The translations under genes were made by a program, and so were the position numbers. Below are positions 52,528-60,548 of a stretch of 64,000 nt of DNA, one piece after another; the first letter of the stretch is position 1, and each line of letters opens with the position of its first letter. This DNA comes from UBA10649 sp963793105 (GTDB taxonomy: Bacteria; Actinomycetota; Actinomycetes; S36-B12). The notes beneath the pieces were generated by a model. It ran no database searches. It was not told the DNA's origin and saw only the letters and a list, made by a program, of their open reading frames with translations. The stretch spans positions 372,001 to 436,000 of the forward strand of contig CAWBZB010000003.1 in NCBI GenBank assembly GCA_963793105.1, written 5' to 3'.

Positions 52528-53527
52528 CCGCGTGCCCCGCCGTGCCCTCCGCGCAGGACCTCACCTGGTTGAGGGTCCACGCCACGACGGTGTCCGCCAG
52601 TGTCGCGTCGATCGGTCGTCGCAGTTCCTTCTTGTATGCGCGGAGGCTGGCCGGTCCCGGTTGCTGCCGGAGCGTGTGGGTGAGGAGGGGAGGACACGCA
52701 ATCGTCACGGGACCCGGAACGAGAGCGGCCATGGCCTCGAGGTCGGCAGGATCGACCTGCACGTCCTTGCCTCCCGTGATGGCGAGGACGGGGATCGTGA
52801 TGGCGCGCAGGTCGCTCCCGGGGTCATGGGCCATGAACTCCCGGAACCATTTCGCGTTCGTGCGTGCCCCACCGATGCGGGAGACATCTTCCGTGGTCGC
52901 CTTCAACTTCGCGTGGTTCTTGGCCACCTTCGCGATGGGATCGATGTGCAGCAGTCGCAGAGCCCCCCGAACCGGGGCGGGAAGCGACGGGACCAGGGTG
53001 CGCGCCTGCCACATCAAGAGCTCCTCCCCAGTCTTGGCCGATCCCGAAAGGAGTACGGCTGCGCACACGCGCGAGTCGTGGGCCGCGAGGTGGGTGGCGA
53101 TGATGGCCCCTTCGCTGTGCCCCACAACCACGATGCACCGCCCATCAACCTCAGGACGGGCGGCCAGGAACGCCAGAGCGCTCCCGGCGTCGTCGGCGAG
53201 GTCCCATAGGCCCACCGCGCGCCAGTCTCCGCCGTTGCTCGCCCCCACCCCTCGCTTGTCGTACCGGAGGGAGGCGATGCCCTCTGCCGCGAGCGCGAGG
53301 GCCAGCTGCCTGGTGACGTCGAACCTCATCGAGCGGTAGTTCGAGTCCCTGTCGACCGGCCCAGACCCGGGAAGAAGAAGGACCACCGGAGGCCGACCGA
53401 TCGAGTCGCTCGCCGGCATGGTCATCGTTCCCGCAAGGCTGGCACCGGCTGCGGGGATCACGACGCCGTACTGCCGAGGCTCGGGCTGAGTCGGCGCGGA
53501 CGAAGGTGTTCTGGCGGATGGCGTCAT
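52514..53527 (-). CDS. Alpha/beta hydrolase, secreted-protein-like serine hydrolase
   Basis: 337 residues. Nucleophile elbow VVVGHSEGAIIATHLA, oxyanion loop VVLLLPGSGPVDRDSN, late strands LAITGGKDVQVDP and a His in LLTHTLRQQP. The fold is that of the S9-like or acyl-aminoacyl hydrolases with an N-terminal jelly strand (YGVVIPAAGASLAGTMTMPA). No clear signal peptide with ATG 53527. Transcribed divergently from a regulator across a shared 32-bp palindrome, so probably its target. Confidence 0.82.
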   Translation of the reverse strand: MTPSARTPSSAPTQPEPRQYGVVIPAAGASLAGTMTMPASDSIGRPPVVLLLPGSGPVDRDSNYRSMRFDVTRQLALALAAEGIASLRYDKRGVGASNGGDWRAVGLWDLADDAGSALAFLAARPEVDGRCIVVVGHSEGAIIATHLAAHDSRVCAAVLLSGSAKTGEELLMWQARTLVPSLPAPVRGALRLLHIDPIAKVAKNHAKLKATTEDVSRIGGARTNAKWFREFMAHDPGSDLRAITIPVLAITGGKDVQVDPADLEAMAALVPGPVTIACPPLLTHTLRQQPGPASLRAYKKELRRPIDATLADTVVAWTLNQVRSCAEGTAGHADVLT

Positions 53528-53529
53528 GA

Positions 53530-53563
53530 TTGACATTGTTATCAGTATTGATAATACTGTCAA
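53530..53563. promoter_or_regulatory. Divergent promoters embedded in a 32-bp palindrome
   Basis: TGACATTGTTATCAGT / ATTGATAATACTGTCA pairs at 13 of 16 positions (53531-53562). Each outer edge is a consensus -35: TTGACA at 53530-53535 on the plus strand and TTGACA on the minus strand at 53563-53558. A dimer bound here would shut off both the hydrolase and the regulator gene. Confidence 0.7.
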
Positions 53564-53592
53564 GTGCCATACCACCGAGTGGAAGTGCCGCC

Positions 53593-54117
53593 ATGAACAG
53601 CGCCGAACTCCTCCTGCATCCGGTCCGACTCCGCATCGTGCAATCCTTCCTCGGCGACCGCCGGCTGACGACGACCCAGTTGCGCGAGGAGATCGACGAC
53701 GTCCCGCCCGCGACCCTGTACCGGCACGTCGCCCGGCTCGCGGACGCCGGCGTCCTGGAGGTCGCGTCAGAGAGACAGGCCAGGGGTTCGGTGGAGCGGA
53801 CCTTCCAGCTGGTCCCGGGGTCGACGAACATCGACGCCGCCGATCTCGCCGCCATGAACCCGGACGAGCATCGCCAGGCGTTCCTGATCTTCATGTCAGG
53901 AGTCATCCGCGACTTCGACAAATACCTGTCCGCCGGCGATCCCGATCTCGCCGGGGATCTCGTCGGATACCGGCAGGCCGCGCTTCACTTGACCGACCGC
54001 GAGCTGCGCACGATGCTCGACGAGATCCGGGCCGTCCTCGAAAGCCGGCTCGCACTCAAGCCGCGCAAGGGGACCCGCCGACGGGTCCTGTCCACCATCC
54101 TCATCCCCGCGGACTAG
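53593..54117 (+). CDS. ArsR/HTH_20-type transcriptional regulator
   Basis: 174 residues. Winged HTH at the N-terminus (LLLHPVRLRIVQSFLGDRRLTTTQLREEI, in parts; PPATLYRHVARLADAGVLEV), then a helical C-terminal region (FLIFMSGVIRDFDKYLSAGD, ALHLTDRELRTMLDEIRAVL) as in YczG/HTH_20 family repressors. ATG 53593 begins at the DNA-binding domain; the 21-residue upstream extension lies in the operator. It likely represses itself and the divergent hydrolase. Confidence 0.85.
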   Translation: MNSAELLLHPVRLRIVQSFLGDRRLTTTQLREEIDDVPPATLYRHVARLADAGVLEVASERQARGSVERTFQLVPGSTNIDAADLAAMNPDEHRQAFLIFMSGVIRDFDKYLSAGDPDLAGDLVGYRQAALHLTDRELRTMLDEIRAVLESRLALKPRKGTRRRVLSTILIPAD

Positions 54118-54397
54118 CTCGAGACCTGACAGGGCTTGTCCAGCGTCTGGGCTCCCACACTTGCGGAGGCCAGACAGTTGGCCTTCGTCTTCTAGAAGGC
54201 AACACAGAGTGGTCCATGCATATGAAGCGTGTGACGGTGATGGTGGCGGGCGGGATGTCGCTGGTCGCGGCGCCGGCAGCGTCGGCCGTTCGGACCGAGG
54301 TGCCTGTCCACGGCTTGATCCGCTTGAGCTCGTCAGCCGTGACCTGCTCCGCACGATCGACGGGACGATGGGTCGTGCGTGATGCCATCCTTGACGC

Positions 54398-55311
54398 GTG
54401 GTCATGCGGAAGCACCACGACTCGACGTGCCGGACCCTGCTCGGCCTGGCCCTCGCTACGTGCACGGGGCTGTTGGCCGCCTGCGGATCATCGCCGCACG
54501 CCACCTCCACTGTGTCGGCGACATCGCGCCCGTCGGGCTTCGCCACGGCGCCTCCCGACGAGATTGCCGCGGAGTACCTCCCTGGCCTGTCTGCCCAGCT
54601 GCGGTTCCCGTTCGCTGACGAACCAGCGCCCCTGATCGTGCTGGTTCCCGGCGGGGGCTGGTCGAGCGCCGACCCCACCGGGCTCATCCCCCTCGCGAGA
54701 CTGCTCACCGACGCGGGCTCGACCACGGCCCTGATCACGTACTCCACGACTGCTGACGGCACCACGTTCCCGGAAGCGGTCGATGACGTTGCCTGCGCGG
54801 TGCGATGGTCCGCGAACCAAGCGAGTTCCGATGGCCGCGCGCCGACCCGCGTCATCGTCCTCGGACACTCGGCCGGTGGTCACCTGGCCGCACTCGTCAC
54901 GTTCTCCGGCGAGGAGTTCGGACGCGACTGCCCGGACCCCCCAGTCGACATCGATGGGCTCATTGGCCTCGCCGGCATCTACGACACCGACCCGTTCCGA
55001 GAATTCATGTCCCCGTGGATGGGCATCAGTCCGACAGAGAGCCCGGAAACATGGCAGCGAGTCAACCCCCTCGAGTGGCTACGTGGAGGTGTGGACACAC
55101 CGAGAGGCCTCCGGGCGCTGCTCATCCACGGCGACGAGGACCAGAGCGTGCCGCTGGCCCAGACCACAGCGCTGCGGGAAGCCCTCAGCACCGCCGGCAC
55201 TCGAGGTCGACAGCACCGTCCTTCCGGGTACTGGACCACCTCGAGATCTTTCAGGCCTCGCAGGCCGGACCGCCGATCCTTTCGTGGATGGCCGCGTGGC
55301 CGACGCCCTAG
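54398..55311 (+). pseudogene. Alpha/beta-hydrolase lipoprotein with two C-terminal frameshifts
   Basis: Signal with lipobox LLAACGS, then a hydrolase core: VLVPGGGWSSADP, VIVLGHSAGGHLAALV, LLIHGDEDQSVPL. After ALSTAG the frame breaks: an extra base near 55198 switches to LEVDSTVLPG and another near 55231 to DHLEIFQASQAGPPILSWM and stop at 55311. Those carry the catalytic His. GTG 54398 or ATG 54404. Without the shifts the reading runs on to 56047 through antisense sequence, which is not credible. Confidence 0.65.
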
Positions 55312-55516
55312 ACGTGTCGCACACGACCGGCGACAAGAGGGGGTGGATGTCCTCCACTTCCGGCAACGAGTTGCCCGGACCCAAGGACGAAATGCGGCGG
55401 CTGCTTCACTCTTCCCGAACTCGATGAGGGCCCCTTTCCCAGCGGACGGCATTTCCGCGCTCGATCCCCGGATCGCGAGTACGCACCGATCGCTCACGCC
55501 CGAGCCTGAGCGCTGT

Positions 55517-57247
55517 TCACTCCTCAGGCCCCTCGTGCCACCGGTCAGAGTCCATATGCCGGTCGGCGATCTCACTTGCTGCCTCGTGGGCAGGCATCGT
55601 GCCGGTGACCGCCGAGATGAACGGGTCCCGCTCCAGAGAAACGAGCGTGCACGGGCTCGTCGTGCGGATGGTCGCGGTGCGCGGTATCTCGCGCAGCAGC
55701 GCGATCTCGCCAAAGCCGTCTCCCGGGCTCAGGTGCCGGACGGTCCGCCCGTCGGCGACCACGTCGGCGGTCCCGTTCTCGATCACGTAGTAGAGGTCTC
55801 CCGGGTCGCCCTGGGCCACGACGTCGGTGTCAGGACCGACCTCAACCCGGTGCGCGCCTCGCGCCAGCTGCTCCAGCGTTCGCAGGGGCAGCACCGACAA
55901 GAACGGCACCTGATGCAGCAGGGCGAAGACCGGTCCCGGGATGAAAGCCCGCGCGTCGAGTCGGCCGAGCGACCGCCTCGAGGCGACAGCCGCCACCGGC
56001 AGCAGGATCCCCGTCGCGACCATCGCACCTCGCGCGCCGAAGACTAGGACCAGCACGGGCCCCAGCAGCGCCCCGGCGGCCATGCTTGCCTGGATCACTC
56101 CTTCTTGGACCCCGAACACCCGAGCGGCGACCGTGTCGCTGACTGTCCGATGGAGGAGCGTCTGCGTGGCTACCGTCACGGCGCTCTTCCCGACTCCGTA
56201 GCCCACGAGGAACACGCAGGCCAGCACGAGCCCCGGCCCGAGTCCGAGGACCATGATGGGAATCCCCGAGACCGCTGATCCGATCAAGACTGCCCTGCCC
56301 AGGCGAGGACGGCCGGCGAGCACGACGGATCCGAGGCCGCCGAGCATGGAGCCGACTCCCACGGCTGCGGCCAAGACGCCCGCGAAGGCCGAGTCCGCTC
56401 CGTCCACTTCCACGACGAACACGACGACCAGCACGTCCAGCAGTCCCACAACCGCGTACTGCACGGCCGTCAACCAGACCAAGTGCGCGACCTCGCGGTC
56501 CCGTCGAATCGCCGAGAGCCCCCCGAGCACCAGTTCACGGATGGAGGTGCGTTCGCCTTGGACTCGGCGCTGCACGACCAGGCCCAGCGACGCGATCGCC
56601 GCGAGCAGGCACACCACGCCGAGCGCCAGCATCACCTCGCCGCCGCCGACGATCACCAGTCCTATGCCGGCCAGTAGGGGACCGATCACGGACGCGACCC
56701 CGTCGACCCATGCGGACCCGGCGTTCCCCACGGTCAGCTCGTCCGGGAAGTCGACGACGTCGGGAAGCGTCGCGAGGTAGACGGGGCGAGTGACCGCGAA
56801 TGCGGACGCGGCGACGGCCGAGGTCAGCGCCACCACCAGCAGCGAGGCGCCGGTGACCATGAGCAGCCCGGTGGCCGCGAGGAAGACCCCTTGCACCGTG
56901 TAGCCGAGGGCAAGGACACGAGCGGGGTCATATCGATCGGCGAACGCCACCCCGATCGGAGCCAGCACCGAGGCCGGGAACATCTGGGCGATGGCAACCG
57001 CAGCCGCGGCTCGAACGCCAGCGGCATCGAACGCATAGACGACGATCGCCACGCGCGAAGCCTTACGTGCCAGGCAGTATCCGAAGTAGCCCAGCAGCAG
57101 CAGGCGCAGGGGACGGCGTCCCATCGCCGTACCCGCGTATCGGGTCTGCGCGGCGATGAACCGCGCTGCCTCCACCAAGGAGCCCGAGATGCCGCCGCCT
57201 TCCTGGGGCACGTCAACCTCCGTGATCCGACGGGCCCCTGCACGCAA
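55517..57247 (-). CDS. MFS-type membrane protein with C-terminal cNMP-binding domain
   Basis: 576 residues. Residues about 40-425 form 10-12 helices with MFS loops (GVAFADRYDPARVLALGY). Residues about 440-560 form a cyclic-nucleotide-binding domain: FLSVLPLRTLEQLARGAHRVEVG, VVAQGDPGDLYYVIENGTADVV, and phosphate-binding cassette GDGFGEIALLREIPRTATIR. A nucleotide such as cAMP may gate transport; the gene for a class III cyclase lies elsewhere in the window. Substrate unknown. Confidence 0.88.
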   Translation of the reverse strand: MRAGARRITEVDVPQEGGGISGSLVEAARFIAAQTRYAGTAMGRRPLRLLLLGYFGYCLARKASRVAIVVYAFDAAGVRAAAAVAIAQMFPASVLAPIGVAFADRYDPARVLALGYTVQGVFLAATGLLMVTGASLLVVALTSAVAASAFAVTRPVYLATLPDVVDFPDELTVGNAGSAWVDGVASVIGPLLAGIGLVIVGGGEVMLALGVVCLLAAIASLGLVVQRRVQGERTSIRELVLGGLSAIRRDREVAHLVWLTAVQYAVVGLLDVLVVVFVVEVDGADSAFAGVLAAAVGVGSMLGGLGSVVLAGRPRLGRAVLIGSAVSGIPIMVLGLGPGLVLACVFLVGYGVGKSAVTVATQTLLHRTVSDTVAARVFGVQEGVIQASMAAGALLGPVLVLVFGARGAMVATGILLPVAAVASRRSLGRLDARAFIPGPVFALLHQVPFLSVLPLRTLEQLARGAHRVEVGPDTDVVAQGDPGDLYYVIENGTADVVADGRTVRHLSPGDGFGEIALLREIPRTATIRTTSPCTLVSLERDPFISAVTGTMPAHEAASEIADRHMDSDRWHEGPEE

Positions 57248-57686
57248 GGGGAAGTCCTAGAGGGTGAACCGTACCGATCGTCAAGCGGGCCGGGCGCTGC
57301 GCACGAGCCTCGTCACCTTCTGTTCACTTTGGCTACTCGTCGCTGCGCGTCCTCCCCACCCAGGACCTACGCATTGCGAGACCGAGGGTGACAAGTCCCG
57401 GGAAGACCCGGACGGACCGTCAGAGACATCTTTGAGAAGTTGTCTGGATGCTCGGACGTTGGCGAACGCCCTCGACCTCTCCCGAACTGAGACCACAACT
57501 GAGACCGGACTCGCCAGGTGACACGCCCCTGGGAGCGGGCTCGACGGGCGTCGAGCGCAGTCGACAGCCGGTCCTGCCTGTTCGATGGTCTTGCGCCTTG
57601 GTTCGAGGTCCCGACAACCACGCGTAGGGTGTCTGCGTCGGGCGCCGACCGTACGGCTGCCCAGATCCTCGACGGGGGGCTCGACA
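57248..57686. other. Intergenic stretch with the first attachment-like repeat
   Basis: 439 bp between two genes. No credible gene is seen. It contains the tRNA-Thr 3'-half-like repeat at 57338-57380 and short T-arm-like GGTTCGAG motifs that do not fold into a tRNA. Confidence 0.6.
57338..57380 (-). repeat. tRNA-Thr(CGT) 3'-half-like repeat, copy 1 (most degenerate)
   Basis: On the minus strand it reads CTCGCAATGCGTAGGTCC, then a GGGTGGGGAGGA insertion shared with copies 2 and 3. The anticodon loop and 3' anticodon stem are kept with one change; the acceptor part is lost. Confidence 0.6.
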
Positions 57687-58340
57687 GTGGGCATCAGCGG
57701 TACGTCTGCCCAGCGACGCGGCAGCCCCGACCGGGTGATGGCCCTGAGCGACGGGGTGATCGCCATCGTCCTGACGATCCTGGTCCTCGAGCTCCGGGTG
57801 CCCGAGAGTCTCGGCGGCCAGTCGCTGGCCGAGACGTTCGAGGAGCTTCGTCCCACTCTCGTGGCCTGGATCATCAGCTTCCTCATCACGGGCATGTACT
57901 GGGTGGCCCACCGGGATCTCTTCTCGCGGATCATGGTCGTGAACCGCGACGTGGTCTGGCTGAACCTGCTGTTCCTGCTGACCGTCAGCCTCATCCCCTT
58001 TGCCGCGTCGGTGCTCGGGCGGTTCGACGAGGAGCCGATCGCCCTGAGGCTCTACGGGGTCGTCATGATCGTCGCGACGGTGATGCGGCTGCTCCTGTAC
58101 TGGTACGTCATTCGGAAGCCTGAGCTGCTGTGGCCTGACGAGAGGCTCGAAAGGGCCGGCATCGGAATCGCGATCACCGCCGGCCCGCTCGTCGTCTACG
58201 CGGCCGCGATGGCCGTCGCCGACTACTCGACCACCTTGAGTGTGGTGCTGTACCTGGCCGTGCCCGTGCTCTACTTCCTGCTGGTCACGACGCTCAGGGC
58301 GTGGAAGCACTCCCGGGCAGAGGCTGACGAGTTCTCCTAG
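57687..58340 (+). CDS. TMEM175/DUF1211-family potassium channel-like protein
   Basis: 217 residues, about six membrane helices. The diagnostic first helix is DRVMALSDGVIAIVLTILVLEL, a variant of RxxxFSDGVxAIxxTLLVLE; the His-containing MYWVAHRDLF and WLNLLFLLTVSLIPF follow. Bacterial members are tetrameric K+ leak channels. GTG start, no SD seen. Lies alone between repeat copies 1 and 2. Confidence 0.88.
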   Translation: MGISGTSAQRRGSPDRVMALSDGVIAIVLTILVLELRVPESLGGQSLAETFEELRPTLVAWIISFLITGMYWVAHRDLFSRIMVVNRDVVWLNLLFLLTVSLIPFAASVLGRFDEEPIALRLYGVVMIVATVMRLLLYWYVIRKPELLWPDERLERAGIGIAITAGPLVVYAAAMAVADYSTTLSVVLYLAVPVLYFLLVTTLRAWKHSRAEADEFS

Positions 58341-58418
58341 CCGACGTCGAGCCGTGGAGCCCCGGCCTCATCACGTTCGAGATGGTTCGAGACCCCGACA
58401 ATCCCTCACGAAATCGGC

Positions 58419-58476
58419 GCTGCCTCGGGTAACCGTCGCTCGCGCTCCTCCCCACCCCGGACCTACGCACTACGAG
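58419..58476 (-). repeat. tRNA-Thr(CGT) 3'-half-like repeat, copy 2
   Basis: On the minus strand it reads CTCGTAGTGCGTAGGTCCGG, then a T-loop enlarged by about 20 bases (GGGGAGGAGCGCGAGCGACG), then TTACCCGAGGCAGC. The right side shares CCCTCACGGCCATGA with copy 4. Confidence 0.7.
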
Positions 58477-58627
58477 ACCGCTTCCTGCCCTCACGGCCAT
58501 GATGGAAGATGAGCAGTCCCAATGATCCATGGCCCCGTCCAGACCCATGGAGACCCAACCAGGTCGCTGGAGTCAGGGCGACGACTGGGGCTTTGAATGG
58601 GACCTACGCAACCCGACTCCATGCCTG

Positions 58628-58650
58628 GGACCTACGCACCACCGATGCGT
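58628..58650 (+). repeat. Exact 23-bp repeat, left copy
   Basis: GGACCTACGCACCACCGATGCGT is identical to 63172-63194. It lies 152 bp right of copy 2, as its twin lies 150 bp right of copy 4. The inner part is ACGCA-N7-TGCGT, the same stem as the tRNA-Thr anticodon arm with another loop. Confidence 0.75.
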
Positions 58651-58844
58651 CGAGGTTGGCCATGGTCTTCGCCCGAATACGGGACGATGATCACGAGAAT
58701 CGCCCAGAGGGCCTTGCCGCCGCCACCGAGGTCGCTGCTGCGGAGGATGTCGCCGAGCACCCAGAACAGGCACATGAACCAGGCGAAGAGCAGGAAGAAC
58801 TCGAACAGGGCCAGCAGGAACGATCCGTTGTCGTTGAAGATCAA
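58632..58844 (-). CDS. PLDc_N small membrane protein, C-terminus replaced at the repeat
   Basis: About 70 residues. The helix FLLALFEFFLLFAWFMCLFWVLGDILR and GGKALWAILVIIVPY are typical of phospholipase D N-terminal (PLDc_N) membrane proteins. After VIIVPY the family's second helix is missing and the frame reads through the 23-bp repeat to a stop, so the gene was cut at that junction. Start is probably TTG 58844; an upstream in-frame reading is Pro-rich and unlikely. Confidence 0.55.
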   Translation of the reverse strand: MIFNDNGSFLLALFEFFLLFAWFMCLFWVLGDILRSSDLGGGGKALWAILVIIVPYSGEDHGQPRRIGGA

Positions 58845-58884
58845 TGTGCTCGCTTCTCGTGAAGGGGCATCGGGGGGTGCTGGA

Positions 58885-59274
58885 TCAGATGTCGGCGTGG
58901 GCGTCGGCCGTGGGCAACCCGGCTTCCTTCCAGGCGGTGATGCCGCCCGCAAGGTTGACGACGTCGGTGAAACCGAGCTCGGTCAGCGTCACGCCGGCCA
59001 GTGCGGAGCGAGCGCCGGATCGGCAGTAGACGATGACTTGGCGATCGGGGTCCAGCGCAGGATCGTGGCGGGGGCTCGTCGGGTCGGCCTTCGCCTCGAG
59101 GATCCCGCGAGGGATCTGCAGGCACCCAGGGATGTGGGTCTCCCACTCGGTGGGCTCGCGAACATCGAGGACCACCGCGGAGCCTGCCGTCAATCGCTCA
59201 AAGGCGTCCTGAGGAGTGACCGCGGGGATCAGGGCGTTCGCCTCGAGCACCATCTGTCGGGCGGTCTTCGCCAT
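58885..59274 (-). CDS. Rhodanese-like sulfurtransferase
   Basis: 129 residues, one rhodanese domain. Catalytic loop is VIVYCRSGARSALAG with Cys in the CRSGAR active loop; flanks are AVVLDVREPTEWETHIPG and VVNLAGGITAWKEAGLP. It transfers sulfane sulfur. ATG 59274 starts 11 bases after the stop of the DszB-like gene, so one transcript is likely and it could accept sulfur from that enzyme. Confidence 0.9.
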   Translation of the reverse strand: MAKTARQMVLEANALIPAVTPQDAFERLTAGSAVVLDVREPTEWETHIPGCLQIPRGILEAKADPTSPRHDPALDPDRQVIVYCRSGARSALAGVTLTELGFTDVVNLAGGITAWKEAGLPTADAHADI

Positions 59275-59285
59275 CTCGACGCCCT

Positions 59286-60449
59286 CTACCCGAGCCGTGT
59301 CGTGGCTGCGCCGAGTTCCGTGCCAGCCGGCAGCTTCGCGCCGGACCGCGTCACCCACTCCTCCTCCAGCAGGTCACGTGCCGCCTGCTCGAGGAACTCC
59401 GGCGCAGCCCACTCGCGTACGTCGAAGTCGTTCTTGATGTAGCCCTGATCGAGCATGAAGTCCTTGCCGATCTCGATGCTGACCAGGTTCTGCGGAGACA
59501 GGTTCGGAACCATGTCGACGTCCTTGATGCCACGGTATGTGTCCTCGACGTCGAGGTAGAAGGTCTGCTTGTTCAGGATCGCTGCGGCCGCGTGCTTGTG
59601 CTCGTTGGCCCAGCGGCCGACCTTGATCATCGCCTTCATGTAGGCGACCACGAGCTCGGGATGCTCGTCGGCCATCACGTCGGTGCAGGTGATCACGGCC
59701 GGGCAGTTGGCCATCTGCACGGTCCAGTCCGGGTAGCGGGACAGGTCCTCGATCGCCTTGAACTTGCCGGTGGCCTCCTGCAAGTGCTGGAACGGCTTGC
59801 TCTGCGTGTAGATCGCGTCGACGGTGCCGGCCTCGAGGGCCTTCTCGAGCGGGCGGAACGCCAGGTCGTGCTTGTGGTCGCGACGCAGCCACAGCTCCGA
59901 GGGGTTGTTCATGTTGACCTGGAGCATCTCGGGCTTGTCGTACCAGTCATCCGGGTACGGGAAGTCGACAACCTCGACGTCGTCAAGGGTCATCCCGTTC
60001 AGTCGCAGCATGAGGCGGATCCCGGAGTCCTCCTGGATCCGCCACCAGTCGTTCTTGATCGTGTTGAGGCTGCGGGTCAGCCCGATCTTCTTCCCCTTGA
60101 GGTCGGACATCGTGAAGATGTCATCGCGCGAGCGCACGAGCATGCAGCCACCCTCGTACACCTGCGTGGCCCCGAGCAGCCGTGTACGGCGAATGTCAGC
60201 GTTCACGTGGATGGGCGGGTAGAGGCCGCCGAAGCGGATCAAGTTGTCCAGGTTGTGGACGTAGTGCGGGTACCAGTTGTTCTCCGGGCGGGAGCGGAAG
60301 AACGCGTACTCGACGCCGATCTTCTTGAACTCCTCACGGCACCAGCCCAGCTCCTGGTCGACGTTGTTCGCCGACACCATCGGGCAGTTCGTGAAATAGA
60401 CCTCGTTCCAGTCAAGAGGAACGGTCGTCGAGAGGCTGTCGCTGGCCAT
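59286..60449 (-). CDS. DszB-like sulfinate desulfinase family protein
   Basis: 387 residues. The periplasmic-binding-protein type II fold is shared by SsuA/NitT proteins and DszB, but no signal peptide is present, which argues for a cytosolic enzyme. As recalled from DszB (2'-hydroxybiphenyl-2-sulfinate desulfinase; Cys27, His60, Arg70), the corresponding positions are conserved: Cys22 in FTNCP, His62 and Arg72 before FGG, with the same 10-residue spacing. Further shared blocks are RFGGLYPP, RTRLLGAT, GKKIGLTRS and WAAPEFL. It likely releases sulfite from an organic sulfinate. ATG with AAGGAG upstream; operator just before it. Other call: ABC substrate-binding protein. Confidence 0.7.
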   Translation of the reverse strand: MASDSLSTTVPLDWNEVYFTNCPMVSANNVDQELGWCREEFKKIGVEYAFFRSRPENNWYPHYVHNLDNLIRFGGLYPPIHVNADIRRTRLLGATQVYEGGCMLVRSRDDIFTMSDLKGKKIGLTRSLNTIKNDWWRIQEDSGIRLMLRLNGMTLDDVEVVDFPYPDDWYDKPEMLQVNMNNPSELWLRRDHKHDLAFRPLEKALEAGTVDAIYTQSKPFQHLQEATGKFKAIEDLSRYPDWTVQMANCPAVITCTDVMADEHPELVVAYMKAMIKVGRWANEHKHAAAAILNKQTFYLDVEDTYRGIKDVDMVPNLSPQNLVSIEIGKDFMLDQGYIKNDFDVREWAAPEFLEQAARDLLEEEWVTRSGAKLPAGTELGAATTRLG

Positions 60450-60476
60450 GATTGCTCCTTAGCGGGACCGCGTTCA

Positions 60477-60496
60477 ATGCATACGCTCGTATGCAT
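60477..60496. promoter_or_regulatory. Perfect 9-2-9 palindrome, TetR-type operator
   Basis: ATGCATACG-CT-CGTATGCAT lies between the tetR gene and the DszB-like gene, just after a TAGAGT -10 (minus strand, 60498-60503), so it covers the predicted transcription start of the desulfinase operon. Confidence 0.75.
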
Positions 60497-60548
60497 AACT
60501 CTACCGGCGAGGATGCCCCAACGCCTGGCCCAGGCCCAGGATGCTCGG

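Noticed and set aside
54216..54397. Possible secreted peptide starting MKRVTVMVAGGMSLVAAPAASA
   Set aside because: The start looks like a signal peptide, but what follows shows no conserved sequence and runs out of frame with the next gene; too weak to call a gene.
57598..58404. GGTTCGAG..CCCGACAA motifs at about 57600 and 58384 as tRNA T-arms
   Set aside because: No anticodon or acceptor arms can be built around either one.
59286..60449. Plain ABC-transporter substrate-binding protein (NitT/TauT)
   Set aside because: No signal peptide or lipobox, no permease or ATPase beside it, and DszB-type catalytic residues are conserved.
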